Part shown: positions 25,720 to 36,563 of the stretch, in pieces
Layout: every line of letters starts with the position of its first letter
Numbering within the stretch: the first letter of the stretch is position 1
NCBI GenBank assembly: GCA_033026295.1
Contig: CM065175.1
Coordinates: 16,936,837-17,000,836, forward strand
Length of the DNA: 64,000 nt
Source of the DNA: Channa striata
Taxonomy: Eukaryota > Chordata > Actinopteri > Anabantiformes > Channidae
Direction of reading: 5' to 3'
The notes under the pieces: model-generated
Seen by the model: only the letters and a program-made list of their open reading frames with translations
Databases searched by the model: none
Told to the model about the DNA's origin: nothing
Made by a program: the position numbers and the translations under genes

Positions 25720-26958
25720 ATGTCGGCTATCAGCAGCCTCGTCCCTGCGCGGTTTCTGACCATCATAGCTCACCTTGTTATTGTTATCACTATATTTTGG
25801 GCAAGGGTAAGTAAGTTCTGTAAAACACTTTTATATGTCAAGTTGTGAATATTCCACATGCTGTAGCTTTACCGTTTCTAACGTTTGATGCACAGGAAAA
25901 CAATGTGAAGGCTTGCTTACCTTTGGATTTCACACAGGAGCAATATGACAATGAAGACAAAAAGTAAGTAAACCTTTAATAAATATATACCACATTGTAA
26001 CAAGGGAATCAAAACTAACACATACATACATATGCTCTCTTATGATGTGACTGTGTTTCAGGTTGGTGGTGGCACTGGCAGTTACCCTTGGCCTATTCGC
26101 CATAGAGTTGGCTGGGTTTTTTTCAGGAGTTTCCATGTTCAGCTGTAGCCAAGGTCTTCTGTGTATCCTTTGGAATAACACCCACCATGGGCCCCAACAT
26201 GAAAATGCGGTTGATTCTAATAAAAGAGGATATCGATCAACACTGACTCTCAACAATGCAAATGTTTTCATGTAAAAATCACGTTCATTGCAACTTTAGG
26301 TGAGATTTTGAGACTGGGCTACCATACAGAAAATGATCAGGCATGGAATAGCAGCAACTGAAATAGACCTTTGGCAATAAATTTATAAACAAGTTATATC
26401 AGCAAATCAACCTAGTTACAGTTCCATGACTCCAAACTGTGTTTTTGCCTGTTACCTACAATAGCAACAGGAGTCCATGCCAGTGCCTCAGTGGCTCTGC
26501 TTTTCTTTCTATTCGAGCAGTGGGAGTGTGACATCTACTGGTGGATCTTTGCCATTTGCAGGTTAGTGTATATGTATATAACATTATTTGTTTATTTTTC
26601 CAAAATCAGTTTTTTCCCTGACAGACATTTCACCCAGCACTGGCTGCCCACTGCAGTGCAGCTGTCTCTTTGTCATTCTTTGTTTTTGAGAAGTGGGAAT
26701 GCTGGACATATTGGGTTATTTTTGCACTCTGCAGGTTTGTTTTTGCATACGTTGGTGTGGATGTGTGTTGATTTGCATTCAGTAGTCAAAAGCCAAGCAA
26801 GAGTACAAATATGAGTATTTATTACATTTAAATGCGTATATGCTTTGTGGCTGTGTTATTAATATTCTATTGTTGTCTCTCCTTTTAGTGTGCTACCTGC
26901 TTTTGTGGAAATTCTTCTGTTTATAGCTGTTTTGGGACTAAAGAAGAAGCCATTATGA
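25720..26958 (+). CDS. tmem107: Transmembrane protein 107 (ciliary transition zone), with duplicated alternative exon 4
   Basis: Four-pass membrane protein of the MKS module at the ciliary transition zone, which gates ciliary membrane composition and supports Hedgehog signalling. Exons are 25720-25806, 25896-25963, 26062-26162, then exon 4a 26465-26561 (or 4b 26638-26734), and 26889-26958. With either exon 4 the CDS is 423 nt, 140 residues, the usual family length. Landmarks are SSLVPARFLTIIAHLVIVIT, ACLPLDFTQEQYD, LVVALAVTLGLFAIELAGFF, GVSMFSCSQ and the end LLFIAVLGLKKKPL. The start was chosen by family resemblance. An upstream ATG seven bases earlier (25713) opens an overlapping frame that would stop within exon 2. 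A likely polyA signal AATAAA lies at 27314-27319. Neighbours are trim46 (divergent) and krtcap2 (same strand). Confidence 0.93.
26638..26734 (+). CDS. tmem107: Alternative exon 4b of tmem107
   Basis: A second copy of the third-membrane-segment exon, 76 bp downstream of exon 4a. It has the same length (97 nt) and phase, acceptor CACCCAG and donor AG/GTTTGT. It reads AAHCSAAVSLSFFVFEKWEC then WTYWVIFALC. Exon 4a reads GVHASASVALLFFLFEQWEC then DIYWWIFAIC. About 18 of 31 residues are identical, and the conserved FF.FE.WEC..YW core is kept in both. Including both would add 194 nt and break the frame, so use must be mutually exclusive. There is no stop in the frame. Confidence 0.8.
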
Positions 26959-28337
26959 AAGACAACCCTGATGTAAAATGCAAAAAATGCATATTGGATG
27001 TAAACATCTGTATCAATGTGTCAACAGATATCACAGCTACATAATCTGTGATCTGTTTGTGCTAAGGACTGCAAATCAATGAGTATATGGCTAATTTGTA
27101 AATGGTGTGTATTTGCTGGTATTCAGTGTTTACCCAGCTCTTGATAGGAAATATATTGTATACCTGAGTTCATATCTTGATTACATAGAGCCATGTTAAG
27201 AGTCTTATTCTGTGGTCTTGCAGTGAAGCGCTGCCTTAAGGATTAACTCGCAGAACATAACTGGCTTGCTCACATCCCATAAACCAGTTCCACCACTTGC
27301 ACAACTACAAAAGAATAAAATAAACTTTGCACAATAGAGGGGTACAAAGAAATTGTACTATAAAACAAATGTAACAAAATACAGTAAGGCACATGAGAAT
27401 AAATACACATATTCAAATACAATATATATAAAAATTTAAAGGAAAACACATATTGTGAGCATAAAAGTGTATGTACGCTATGGTAGACTTAAAACCAATG
27501 GAGGTGCACAGTGCATATTGTATTGAGTTAACATCCTTCTGGAGGTGCCGATTTCTTATGTTCAATTCAGTATATATAACATTAATTGTTATGAATACAA
27601 TTGTGTACTGTTAACAACGTTTTATAGTTTTTTATAGTGTTTTTTTTTTCAAGAATATGAGTGAGTTACAAATTATTATTAATCGTCAGTTACTGCTTAT
27701 GCTTTTTTCTATTATTCTTTGCAAACTTTACGTGTAAAATCTCTGCTATATGTTTTAAAATTTTCTGTAAAAATATACATTTTGTACTAATTTCTAACTT
27801 GTTAACGGTTGTCTATTGTTTTTGATTTAAATATATTTGGTATTCTGAGATATCATTGTCCATCTAAGACTTTTTTTAAATAAATGGATGGAAAACCAAT
27901 ATTGAGATTATTAAATAATAATAACTAATAATAATACCCGGAATAGAATAGAATAGAACTTTATTAATCCCACAGTGGGGAAATTCTTGTGATTTAGCAG
28001 CCATAGACAAAGAACACAGAATCTGCACAGAACCATGTGCATTATAGTTTAACAGAAAATAATACTTTACTAACACAAAAAAGTTTTTAAAAAGTGATTG
28101 CTTTTTCACATTTTGACGTTCAAATACCAAAGTTCAAATTTGAACGAACCTTCCTTACAGCTATTCGTCGCACATTCGGCCGTAGACATGAACGTCGTTT
28201 ACCACCCGGCTTCCGTCCATTGGTCCCACCCGTCATTCAGACCGGGTAGTGTCGATTTGTGTTCCTACATTTTGCTCCTTTTGCGAACATAAACTTATTC
28301 ACCTTTTCTTACAAAGACAGTAATTACAAATTTGGCA
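26959..28337. other. tmem107 3' UTR and tmem107-krtcap2 spacer
   Basis: AT-rich sequence with the tmem107 polyA signal (27314-27319), a minus-strand LINE tail (27944-27995) and, at 28110-28300, a GC-richer stretch that is probably the krtcap2 promoter. I looked for a U8 snoRNA (mammalian TMEM107 hosts SNORD118) and did not recognise one. Confidence 0.5.
27944..27995 (-). mobile_element. LINE 3' tail fragment
   Basis: GGAATAGAATAGAATAGAAC followed by TTTATTAATCCCACAGTGGG and GAAATTC is the reverse complement of a typical fish LINE 3' end with a short tandem tail. It is only about 50 bp, a severely 5'-truncated insertion. Confidence 0.65.
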
Positions 28338-30196
28338 ATGGGTATGTATTGCACCATTTTCCTTTATGCGTTCTAATAAAACAGGTTTGTATTTCCACAG
28401 ATGTTAGCAGGATAGTGTCTTATTCTGTGATCAAGCTAAGGCAATTAGCTAACATTTGTAACTTTACCATGTTTATTAATGGCAGCAGCAGCGTTATTAC
28501 ATGAATTTCCTAAACTTATAAGACACCGTGCATGTGGAGCCCTGCAGTAGCTGCCTCTGTGCCGGCTGATTAGCGCTCTATAGCACGATGCTAACTTTGT
28601 CTCGGGAACACTGACGTGGCCTTAACGTTCCGCCGGTCAAACTGAAAGAGTCCGGACGGACAAACTACTTCACATGAGATGATGCTCCATGTAATTGCAG
28701 ATCTACGATCACATGCACATTCAGGCAGTTTAACCTGTTGAAACGTGTGTATTAATCTGCTGGGGTCTATAAAATCTCACGTTAGATCTATCTACGAATA
28801 AAGTCCGTGTAACGTTATTATAGGAAACTTCTATGACACCGACAAAAAGTGATGATCTTTCATTTCTGGCTTTTTGTAGCGGTGAACACGGGCACCTCTT
28901 TGGTTCTCTCCAGTCTGCTGTCGGTGCTGGTCTTTGCGGGAATGCAGATGTTCAGTAAACAGCTGGGATCTACAGAGTGGCTCACCATCCTGGGAGGATT
29001 CCTGGGCTCAGTTCTGTTCATCTGTTCTCTCACGGTATCCTTTCACTGGCAGAAAGAACTGAACAGTTTTATTACATGTTACAATATTTCCATTTGTAAT
29101 TATGCTTATGCATTGTTTGAGCTATCGTAGTCACATGATTTTGAGTATTCCACAGTGTTGTGCACCAAATATACTGCACGTTAGCAGTCCACGCTCTCAT
29201 CCCCTGCATTCAGAGTTACATGTCTTTATGTCGGGCTCTTTAAAGGCTGCTGCTAGTATTTTAAACTCTACAGAGGATGTTGTATTGTCTGTGTCTTTGC
29301 ATTACTCCAGTGCTGCACAAATAGTTTTCCTTTTGGGAAATTTATTTATATTAATATTATATAGGAGGTATTAATAATATTAGAATTACTATTATTATTT
29401 GGTCTTTATTCCCAGAGAAATCATTGTGTGGCACCCTGCCTTAACATTTTTTTCAGGCATTTAATAACCTGGAAAACCTGATTTTTGGGAAAGGATTCCA
29501 GGCCAAGATATTCCCAGAGAGTAAGTGGTGACAGCATTAAAATCACACACTCACAATCACTCCACATTGTGAATTTTTAGTTTACATGTTGTTTAGCCTA
29601 ATGCTTCTTAAGTGTAAGCTGAGCTTACGCCGATCGTTCTTGATCATATTTGATATTTTTATCTACACAACACAGTCCACACAATGCAAAACTGGCCTCC
29701 CTTTAAAATAACTTAACTATTTTAAATACATAGTTGGTTATTGATTTTGTATATTTATTAAGCCATCTTATTAACATATAGGTCAGATCTATTATTGTTC
29801 ATTTCTATTATTCTCCTACCTATATTTTTCATTCTCTCACCAGTTCTGTTGTGCCTGTGCCTGTCACTGTTTGCTTCTGGTCTGGTGCACCGCGTCTGTG
29901 TCACCACATGGTAGGTTACGGTACCTCCTTAATTCTTCAGTAGCTGGTGTGAATAAGAACATTTTCTTAGGGGTTCACAAACTTTCAAGCCCCACTGTAC
30001 TTTTGACATCATAGTTTATCTCTAAAGTACTTACTTACGAATTTAATTCCTTTGCTTGTCTTTGTTTCTGTGTAGCCTCATATTCTCCCTCTTCGCCTTG
30101 TACTACATCAACAAAGTATCTGCCGCTCTCTACCAAGCAGCTGTTCCTGCAGTAACACCAGCCAAGGCTGCCAGCAAAGGCAAGAGGAAGAACTGA
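28338..30196 (+). CDS. krtcap2: Keratinocyte-associated protein 2, oligosaccharyltransferase subunit
   Basis: Small ER membrane subunit of the STT3A-type oligosaccharyltransferase complex, which N-glycosylates nascent proteins at the translocon. Exons are 28338-28341, 28880-29034, 29457-29520, 29844-29910 and 30076-30196, totalling 411 nt, 136 residues, the same length as the human protein. Landmarks are [87 protein letters not shown] and a basic tail KGKRKN. The first coding exon is only ATGG before a GTATGT donor, giving MAVNTGTS. It was chosen because it gives the expected N-terminus and phase. An in-frame upstream ATG (28849) would add intron-like sequence. Confidence 0.9.
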
Positions 30197-31304
30197 TAAA
30201 TCTGAATTGCACTTGAATCAAGTTAGCCAGTCAATATCACCCAGGTGCTGATGGCCAGTCCAACATCCGAGTTGCATAGTTTGTCAGTAATTTCTTAAAT
30301 CCATATATTTCTGGTATATTTCTGGGGTCTTTCAAAATACTTAGTTGGGGAATATTCTTTGGAAAACGATCAGTTCAGAGACACAAGCTTGTACCATTTA
30401 TAATGAGTTATTTATACTGTCCTGTCAAATTCCTTGGCCTATGTTGGGGCATAAAAAGTAAAACAGTTATGTACATTCCAACATATCTTTAGCATTTTGG
30501 TTGGATGAATGCAAAGAGATTATTACATCCCCTTCAAGTTATTTGTATGTTCCTCAGCACATCAAGTTGCTTTTTTGCTCAGTTAATTTTGTTATTAAAC
30601 TCTATAAAAGACTTTGAATCTGTGTTTTTTTTTTTTACAAAACCCTGTTTCATCTGCAAACATTCATTACTCAGTCTGTTTGTTTGTCTCTGTGTGGTAC
30701 TGTCTGCAATCATGAACTAAGGATGATGATGCAGTTAGACCAAATGTTATTCACAGCTGTACGTGTGTTGGTGAGAACATAATGTTGTCAGAAGACTTGA
30801 CTCAGGATCTTTAGAAAGGCTTTTGCTTGACTGACTGTGTCCCAGCATCCCACAGGATGTTTAAATGAACACCTTTGTACCATTTTGTTTTGTACCCATG
30901 TGTATTGAGGATAAATAACACTCTGAACTGACAGAAGGACACAAGTTCAATATCTGAGTAAAAATATGGGGCTTAAAAAGAACTTAAAAAGCTGGACGCT
31001 GCCGACAGTTTAGTTACACCCCGAACTGTGGTACTGTTTTTTAAGTCAGCCGTCCTGCACAACACTGACCTTTATCAACATGACCATGGTACAGTTTTAT
31101 ACTAAGCTAACTTGGTTTATTGGCTCAGCATAAGGGTGTACTACATATATTCATAACTTTGTATATTCATATTTTATTATGTCCTGTGCCTATTTTCTTT
31201 TTATTCATATATTTATTTGTATTTTAAACATTTTAAGCTACGCAGCTTAAAACGCTAATGGATGCCTTAAATTTCCCTAGGGATCAATGGATTGTGTGTG
31301 TTTC

Positions 31305-31341
<37 letters not shown>

Positions 31342-31890
31342 ACACATAAATACTAATTTCAATTCTTTACTGAAGTTTAAGTATAAAGTAAATGATCTAA
31401 AATGAAATAATGTTATATACAAATACCTTACCAAGAAATAGTTCTCTGGCCAATCCAGATGAATAATGGAATTTGAAAAAAGTATTTTATACACTTGCTG
31501 TTCTTAACATAAATGTACTACAGTGCTAATTCTTCCTTTGGTGAGTCATGATATCCACGAAAATCTGGAATGATCAGGCCTGTTTAGTACAATGCATAGA
31601 CATGTTTAAGGAGTAAACGCCCTGAAAATCTCTTGTATTTGGTATTAGTTTAATTTCTTCTTATGTACTGATAAACGATTTAGAAAGAATAAAGAATATA
31701 TGTAACCAAGTGTCATGGTGTTACGATTGTGTCGCATAAAAAGTTTGGAATTCAGCTCTTGCTGGATCTTGGAAAAACATGGCCATGAATGGTATTTGCA
31801 CATGGATTTTCTTTTTTTTTAACTTCCTCGCTTCTTGTGACTGTATTCCTCCCACTCCCTCTCATCCTAATGGGTGTTCCCTAGTAGCTG
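30197..31890. other. krtcap2 3' region and spacer before the S100 cluster
   Basis: No gene seen. It holds AT-rich sequence, a LINE tail with TCTG repeats (31200-31340) and a short stretch of ordinary unique-looking DNA up to the first S100 promoter. Confidence 0.5.
31200..31340 (+). mobile_element. LINE 3' end with TCTG microsatellite tail
   Basis: AAATTTCCCTAGGGATCAAT (31269-31288) is the terminal signature of fish LINEs. It is followed by TTCTCTGTC and about ten TCTG units up to 31340, consistent with expansion of the element's 3' tail. Confidence 0.6.
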
Positions 31891-31892
31891 AC

Positions 31893-31953
31893 TATAAATA
31901 CTTGAGTTAACCCTCCACTGAATATCTTTCTCTCTCAGCCTCTTCGTGTCCGG
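31893..31953 (+). promoter_or_regulatory. TATA box and non-coding first exon of S100 gene 1
   Basis: TATAAATA at 31893-31900 is followed by a short pyrimidine-rich leader ending CGTGTCCGG/GTAAGT (exon end 31953). This is the usual S100 layout of an untranslated exon 1 with coding in exons 2 and 3. The transcription start should fall near 31925. Confidence 0.6.
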
Positions 31954-32758
31954 GTAAGTTCACTGGAAATATTTTAACATGCGCGTCTTTTATTTTCAAG
32001 GTTGTTACATGTTGCGTTGATGCAGCGAATAAATGTTGATCTTAGACTCAGCAAGTAGCTTGAGGCCTGCAGGCTACAAACAAAAGCTGAAGTGTTTCAC
32101 AGTTTGGGTTCATGCTGTAAACTGTTCGCAAGTTTATGGGCCTGGCTGAGCCTGGTGAATTACATAGGACTTTTCTGAAAAGCAACTTGCCCTCTATTGC
32201 ACATCGAAGTTATTTCACTTTTCTTTTCTTTATTGCCAAAATATCACATTACTAAAACTCCAGAGAAATTTCAATTAAAGGAAAAAGCAGAGCAGGGACT
32301 CATGAGATAAAGGCTCTGCTTTATCTGCCAGAAAGTGATGCATATACTCAAAGAATTTGCTTTGAGTGCCAGCAAAAGCAACACCCACATCCTCACTTAA
32401 CAATGTGTTAGTTTTGGGTGTACTGTAACCTACGGTAACCTGCTGCATGAGTGCAGCCCTGTTGTTTGCCAAAGTTGCAGTAGCTATGCTTCAAATTTAA
32501 ACTTATGTTTCACAGCAACAAACGTTTTAAAGAGAGAGAAAAAGCTAAGTTATGAAGTCGTTTTGCTTTTATAAGTGATACAGCGCAGATAGAGCTCCAA
32601 GCCTATAACTGTTGGTTGATGAAGAGCATAACTTTTATGTGTTGCTTATCTTTATGTAAAATGTTATTTGGCAAAGAACTAATAAATAGTGAAGCAAAAA
32701 GTAGTCTATACTTTCCATATAAATTACTTTTCTCCTTTCAGCACCTTCTTTCGCAGCC

Positions 32759-33150
32759 ATGACTGAATTAGAGAAATCCATGGAGTCTCTGATTGTAATA
32801 TTCCATCGCTATGCCAAAGAAGATGGTGATGGAAAGACCTTAAACAAGAAAGAGCTGAAAAAATTAATTGAGAACGAGCTACCTACATTCCTGAAAGTAA
32901 GAATTTCCTGTCTTCTATGTCATCTCTGTTCTTGTAGATTTACATTTATAAATAATAACTCTTAAACATGTCTCTTGTCAACACCATTCAGAGCCAAAAG
33001 AATCCAAAAACAGTGGAGTGCATCTTGAAAGATCTGGACACCAACAAAGATGATAAGTTGGACTTTGAAGAATTCCTTCCCCTCATTGCTGGGCTCTCAC
33101 TGGCTTGTGAGAAATGTTACCTACTGAATGAAAAAAAGGGAATGAAGTGA
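32759..33150 (+). CDS. S100 family calcium-binding protein, gene 1
   Basis: Small dimeric EF-hand calcium sensor. Coding exons are 32759-32896 and 32992-33150, 98 residues. The exon with the ATG starts after an acceptor at 32740-32741. Helix 1 is MESLIVIFHRYA, the S100-type pseudo EF-hand is AKEDGDGKTLNKKELKKLIE, and the canonical second loop is DTNKDDKLDFEE, which keeps D1, N3, D5, D9 and E12. The second loop has D at position 6 instead of the usual G. The tail is GLSLACEKCYLLNEKKGMK. The calcium ligands argue against S100A10, which lost them; S100A1-like or ictacalcin-like teleost members are closer. PolyA signal AATAAA at 33231-33236. First of three tandem S100 genes on this strand. Confidence 0.88.
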
Positions 33151-35600
33151 TGTAAATGTAGGCAAACTGAAGATACTGACAATTTTTTACCAGAGATTAT
33201 TTTGTCGTGCAAATGTATGTTGGATTGACAAATAAAAGATGAAGAGATGAAAATGAATTAAGTTTTTTATGTTTTGTGGTATATTTCTTAACAGCAGGAA
33301 TCATTCATTTTACGTAGAAGCTCTGCCAATGCCGCTCAGAAAGTAAAAGTAAATACAAGTTCTCATCTTACATCCAGCATTTTCCCATAAGTATTCCCTG
33401 AAGATTCTGTTGATACATCAGTTTTTAAATAGTGAAAGAAAATGCAGTATTATTATTACATGTGTGCATTCCAAAGACTAAACTCCTAACATTCAGCACA
33501 GTGATGGAGTAGTTAGCTCTGCCACCTCTCAGCTAGAAGAATGCAGGTTTGTGCATGTTTCCCCCCACAGGCCAAGCCCATGTACGTTAAGTTAATATGT
33601 GAACCTAAAATTGCCCTCAGGCGTAAAGGGTTGAGCGACATCTGTCAGCTGGGATACGCTGCAGCCCCTCCCACAACCAAACTAGGATAAGTGGTTACAG
33701 ATAATGGATTAGCAGATGTAACACTGGCTTCATCTCAGGTGTCAACATCCCTGAAGGGACCCACATCTAAATGCACCAGTCAACATAGATGTCCTGTAAA
33801 TAACTAATATCAAGATAAAAATGCATCACACACTGATGTGGGTGTGACTGAACATCAATTACATTTCTTTTAAATGATAATTTTATAAGGCCTATGGGCC
33901 TACTATGTGTTATTGAAGATATAACATAAATGTGACTGGTACAGTTGTGTTTTTTTTGTAGAGAAGATATAAAAACAACTTTAATCTCACTGCTGATTGT
34001 AAAGGCTGGTTATTTGCCAGCAGACATTTGTAAATGTAACTAAAGTTCATGTGTTAATAACATTAACACTCGGTCTCCTAAGTGTCCCAGTGTGACAACA
34101 GAAGAGGAGTATTAAAAGCATTTGTTTCACAAGACGAGTCAACCAGAATCCGAATAACAACGTGTAACACAGAATGATGGTAAATTTATCAGCAACTATT
34201 AAAGGTCAAGTACTAGACCAATTTAAATGCATTTAAACTTTTTATGTTTAGGAGGGGCTGGCCATAGTTAAACTAACTGGGAACACTGGAACCTTGGTCT
34301 TCTCAGTGGGACCGATGCAATGTCATGTATCAAATTCACCACTAGATGTCATCAAACCATAACACTAATAATTCTGTATGAATAAGGGTGATGCTGGTCA
34401 GTTGGACACAGCCATTTGCTGTAGGGGCATAAATGTGTCAGTTTCTTAGTTACTTAATTAATGATTTGAATATTCATTTTCTGAGCTGCCATTTTCTTCC
34501 ACTCCTTGTGAGATCGACAGAAGTGATTACATGGAAAGTTTCCATTACTAGAAATAATTGTCTCCTTTTCTACGTATAGTTTTGTGCTTTAGAAAAAACT
34601 GTTCTCCCCACTGGATTTCTAAGGAAAGTTTTTCACTTGATAAATTGTGGCTTCTCCTTTTTGCTCATGTGGTATGTTGTATTGTTAGATCATATTAAAT
34701 TGTTCAATACATGTATTTAAATAACATAAAACATTTACTTTCCAGGTAGGATGGTTAATCAAATATTAAGAGGGGAGTTTAACATTATTTCTTATTGATA
34801 AGTAAGCTTTTCTAATCCAGTGTTCTTGGCCACAGAGCAGATTTACCACCGCAGAGGTTCTGAACCTCTCCAGCGGTGAAACTGTACCTCATACCCCAAC
34901 TAGCAGACTGTGGAAAGATGGACTTTTTTGTAATTAACACCACATGATCCTCCGTCTCTCTTTTCTAGTCATCTCCTGCGGGGACAATCTGATAGTATTC
35001 AGTAAGTGAAAATAATATGGCCTCCGTGAAGATGGCCTGGTTCTGAACAGTTTGAACAGGACTTGGCAGGAGGCAAAAGAGCTGAAGAAGAAAATGAAAC
35101 TCTTATGCAGCCTTGGAACACACGAGTGGAAAAAAATTGAGCCTGAGTTACATAACATTCCAGCAGGATGAATGGGAGTGTCCAAAGATTAAAACAAACA
35201 TAGGCATAATTTGATATTTGTATGTTACAGAGTTTGGATCTAATGTTTGTTTTTTATCTAGTTCACATATTCAGACCTATGTATAAGCTTAGTTTTAAAG
35301 AATAAAACGTTTTACTATGTTTACAATGTTGTGATGTTTCCATTAAATCATCTGCTCTGTCTGTATATGAATAGTTCGGGAATGCGTTCTACAAACACAT
35401 CTGCATGTCAACAGTTACAACTAGAAATTTAATAAACAGATACACAGAAATATGATGCTTTTATAAATAAAAAATAATACTAAGAAAGGAGACATGAGAA
35501 AGGGGTGGAGAAGTCAGACTGGGTGGAGCACACAACATTACCGTGACATGAATCACTGCGGGTGTGTGTGTAGTTGTATACTGCACGTGTGTGTGTGTAC
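33151..35600. other. Spacer between S100 genes 1 and 2
   Basis: Contains the gene 1 polyA signal and a tRNA-headed repeat (33501-33710); otherwise unrecognised AT-rich sequence. A 33-nt segment (34969-35001) is bounded by TTTTCTAG and GTAAGTG like a tiny exon, but encodes nothing recognisable. Confidence 0.5.
33501..33710 (+). repeat. tRNA-headed teleost interspersed repeat, degenerate copy
   Basis: Same family as 15381-15705 but on the opposite strand. Shared parts are GTGATGGAGTAGTTAGCTCT (head), AATTGCCCTCAGGCGTAAA, and TCAGCTGGGATACGCTGCAG through GGATAAGTGGTTACAGATAA. Confidence 0.7.
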
Positions 35601-35602
35601 TC

Positions 35603-35703
35603 TTTAAGAGGGGGGCTTTCCCCTCAGTCAGACAACAGTCGCAGTTGGGACAGCTGCTGACGCGGACGTGATTCCTCCTCACTTGGTGAATGTGAACTGT
35701 GAG
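35603..35703 (+). promoter_or_regulatory. Possible promoter and untranslated exon 1 of S100 gene 2
   Basis: A TTTAAGAGG element at 35603-35611 lies before a GC-richer stretch ending GAACTGTGAG/GTGAGTA (candidate exon end 35703). The layout imitates that of S100 genes 1 and 3, but the TATA match is weak. Confidence 0.35.
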
Positions 35704-36101
35704 GTGAGTATGGAACGCAGGATGACGGAGGGAGGCAGCTTTTGTGGAAAAGAAAATGGTAGCATTGAATGCAGATACTGAGCAGGACAAACGCAGCCTG
35801 AAAAAGCAACAAACGTGACCTAATTTTGTCTGTCAATTGGCTCAATTAATGTTGAACTTAATATGGAGACTATTTTATAACATTTTCTATGTCTTCGTTC
35901 TGTGCTACAGCAGCTCTGAATGGTAGTGAAATGTTTAAGTTTTTTCATTTTTAAAATACAGCAATAACTTGTGTCTCTGACTGGCTATCATGAGATTTCA
36001 CAAAGCCTGCAGAAACGATTTGCTGTTCATCCTGTTTGTTTGGAAAGTATTTTGTCATACTCCTGTTAATCACAAACAGTAATACCTTTTTTTTTTCAGC
36101 T

Positions 36102-36563
36102 ATGGCTCGTCTTGATCAGGTCATTACAAACATCGTTGATATATTTCTGGAGTATGCTGAAGGTGAAGGCAATAAAAACCAACTGAACAAGGACGAGTTA
36201 AAGAAGGTGTTGGAGCAAGAAATACAAAGCCCTGAGTTAAAAGTAAGCAACCAGACACACAAAATTACAGGAACATGAACATTTATTTTTTAAAAAGTTA
36301 TTCTTCATATTATTTATCATTTGCATTTGCTTTTGTTCATATGCTATCAGTTTACTATGAAAACTGTATTCCAGAGTAAAATTAATGCAGGTGACATTGA
36401 GGAGGCCATGGAGATGCTGGATAAAAACCACGATGGCGAGGTCAATTTCCGAGAGTTTTGTCGATGCGTGTGTGACCTGGCAAAATGTTATTATCACAAG
36501 AAGACAGGCAAGGGAGGCAAAAGAAACAAGAGCAAAGAACAAGAAGGATGTCCAGAAGACTGA
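36102..36563 (+). CDS. S100 family calcium-binding protein, gene 2 (lysine-rich tail)
   Basis: Coding exons are 36102-36242 and 36375-36563, 109 residues. It starts MARLDQVITNIVDIFLEYA. The pseudo EF-hand is AEGEGNKNQLNKDELKKVLE and the canonical loop DKNHDGEVNFRE, which has a full ligand set and the consensus G at position 6. The C-terminal helix RCVCDLAKCYYH is followed by a lysine- and glycine-rich extension (KKTGKGGKRNKSKEQ), about 15-20 residues longer than a typical S100. PolyA signal AATAAA at 36768-36773. Which teleost S100 orthologue this is cannot be told by eye. Confidence 0.85.

Noticed and set aside
26959..27330. U8 snoRNA (SNORD118), which lies at the TMEM107 3' end in mammals
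   Set aside because: No C/D-box U8-like sequence was recognised here.
32759..33150. Calling S100 gene 1 s100a10
   Set aside because: S100A10 lacks calcium ligands; here the second EF loop keeps D1, N3, D5, D9 and E12.
34969..35001. 33-nt exon-like segment between TTTTCTAG and GTAAGTG
   Set aside because: Too short to judge, with no coding or homology support; such splice-site pairs occur by chance.
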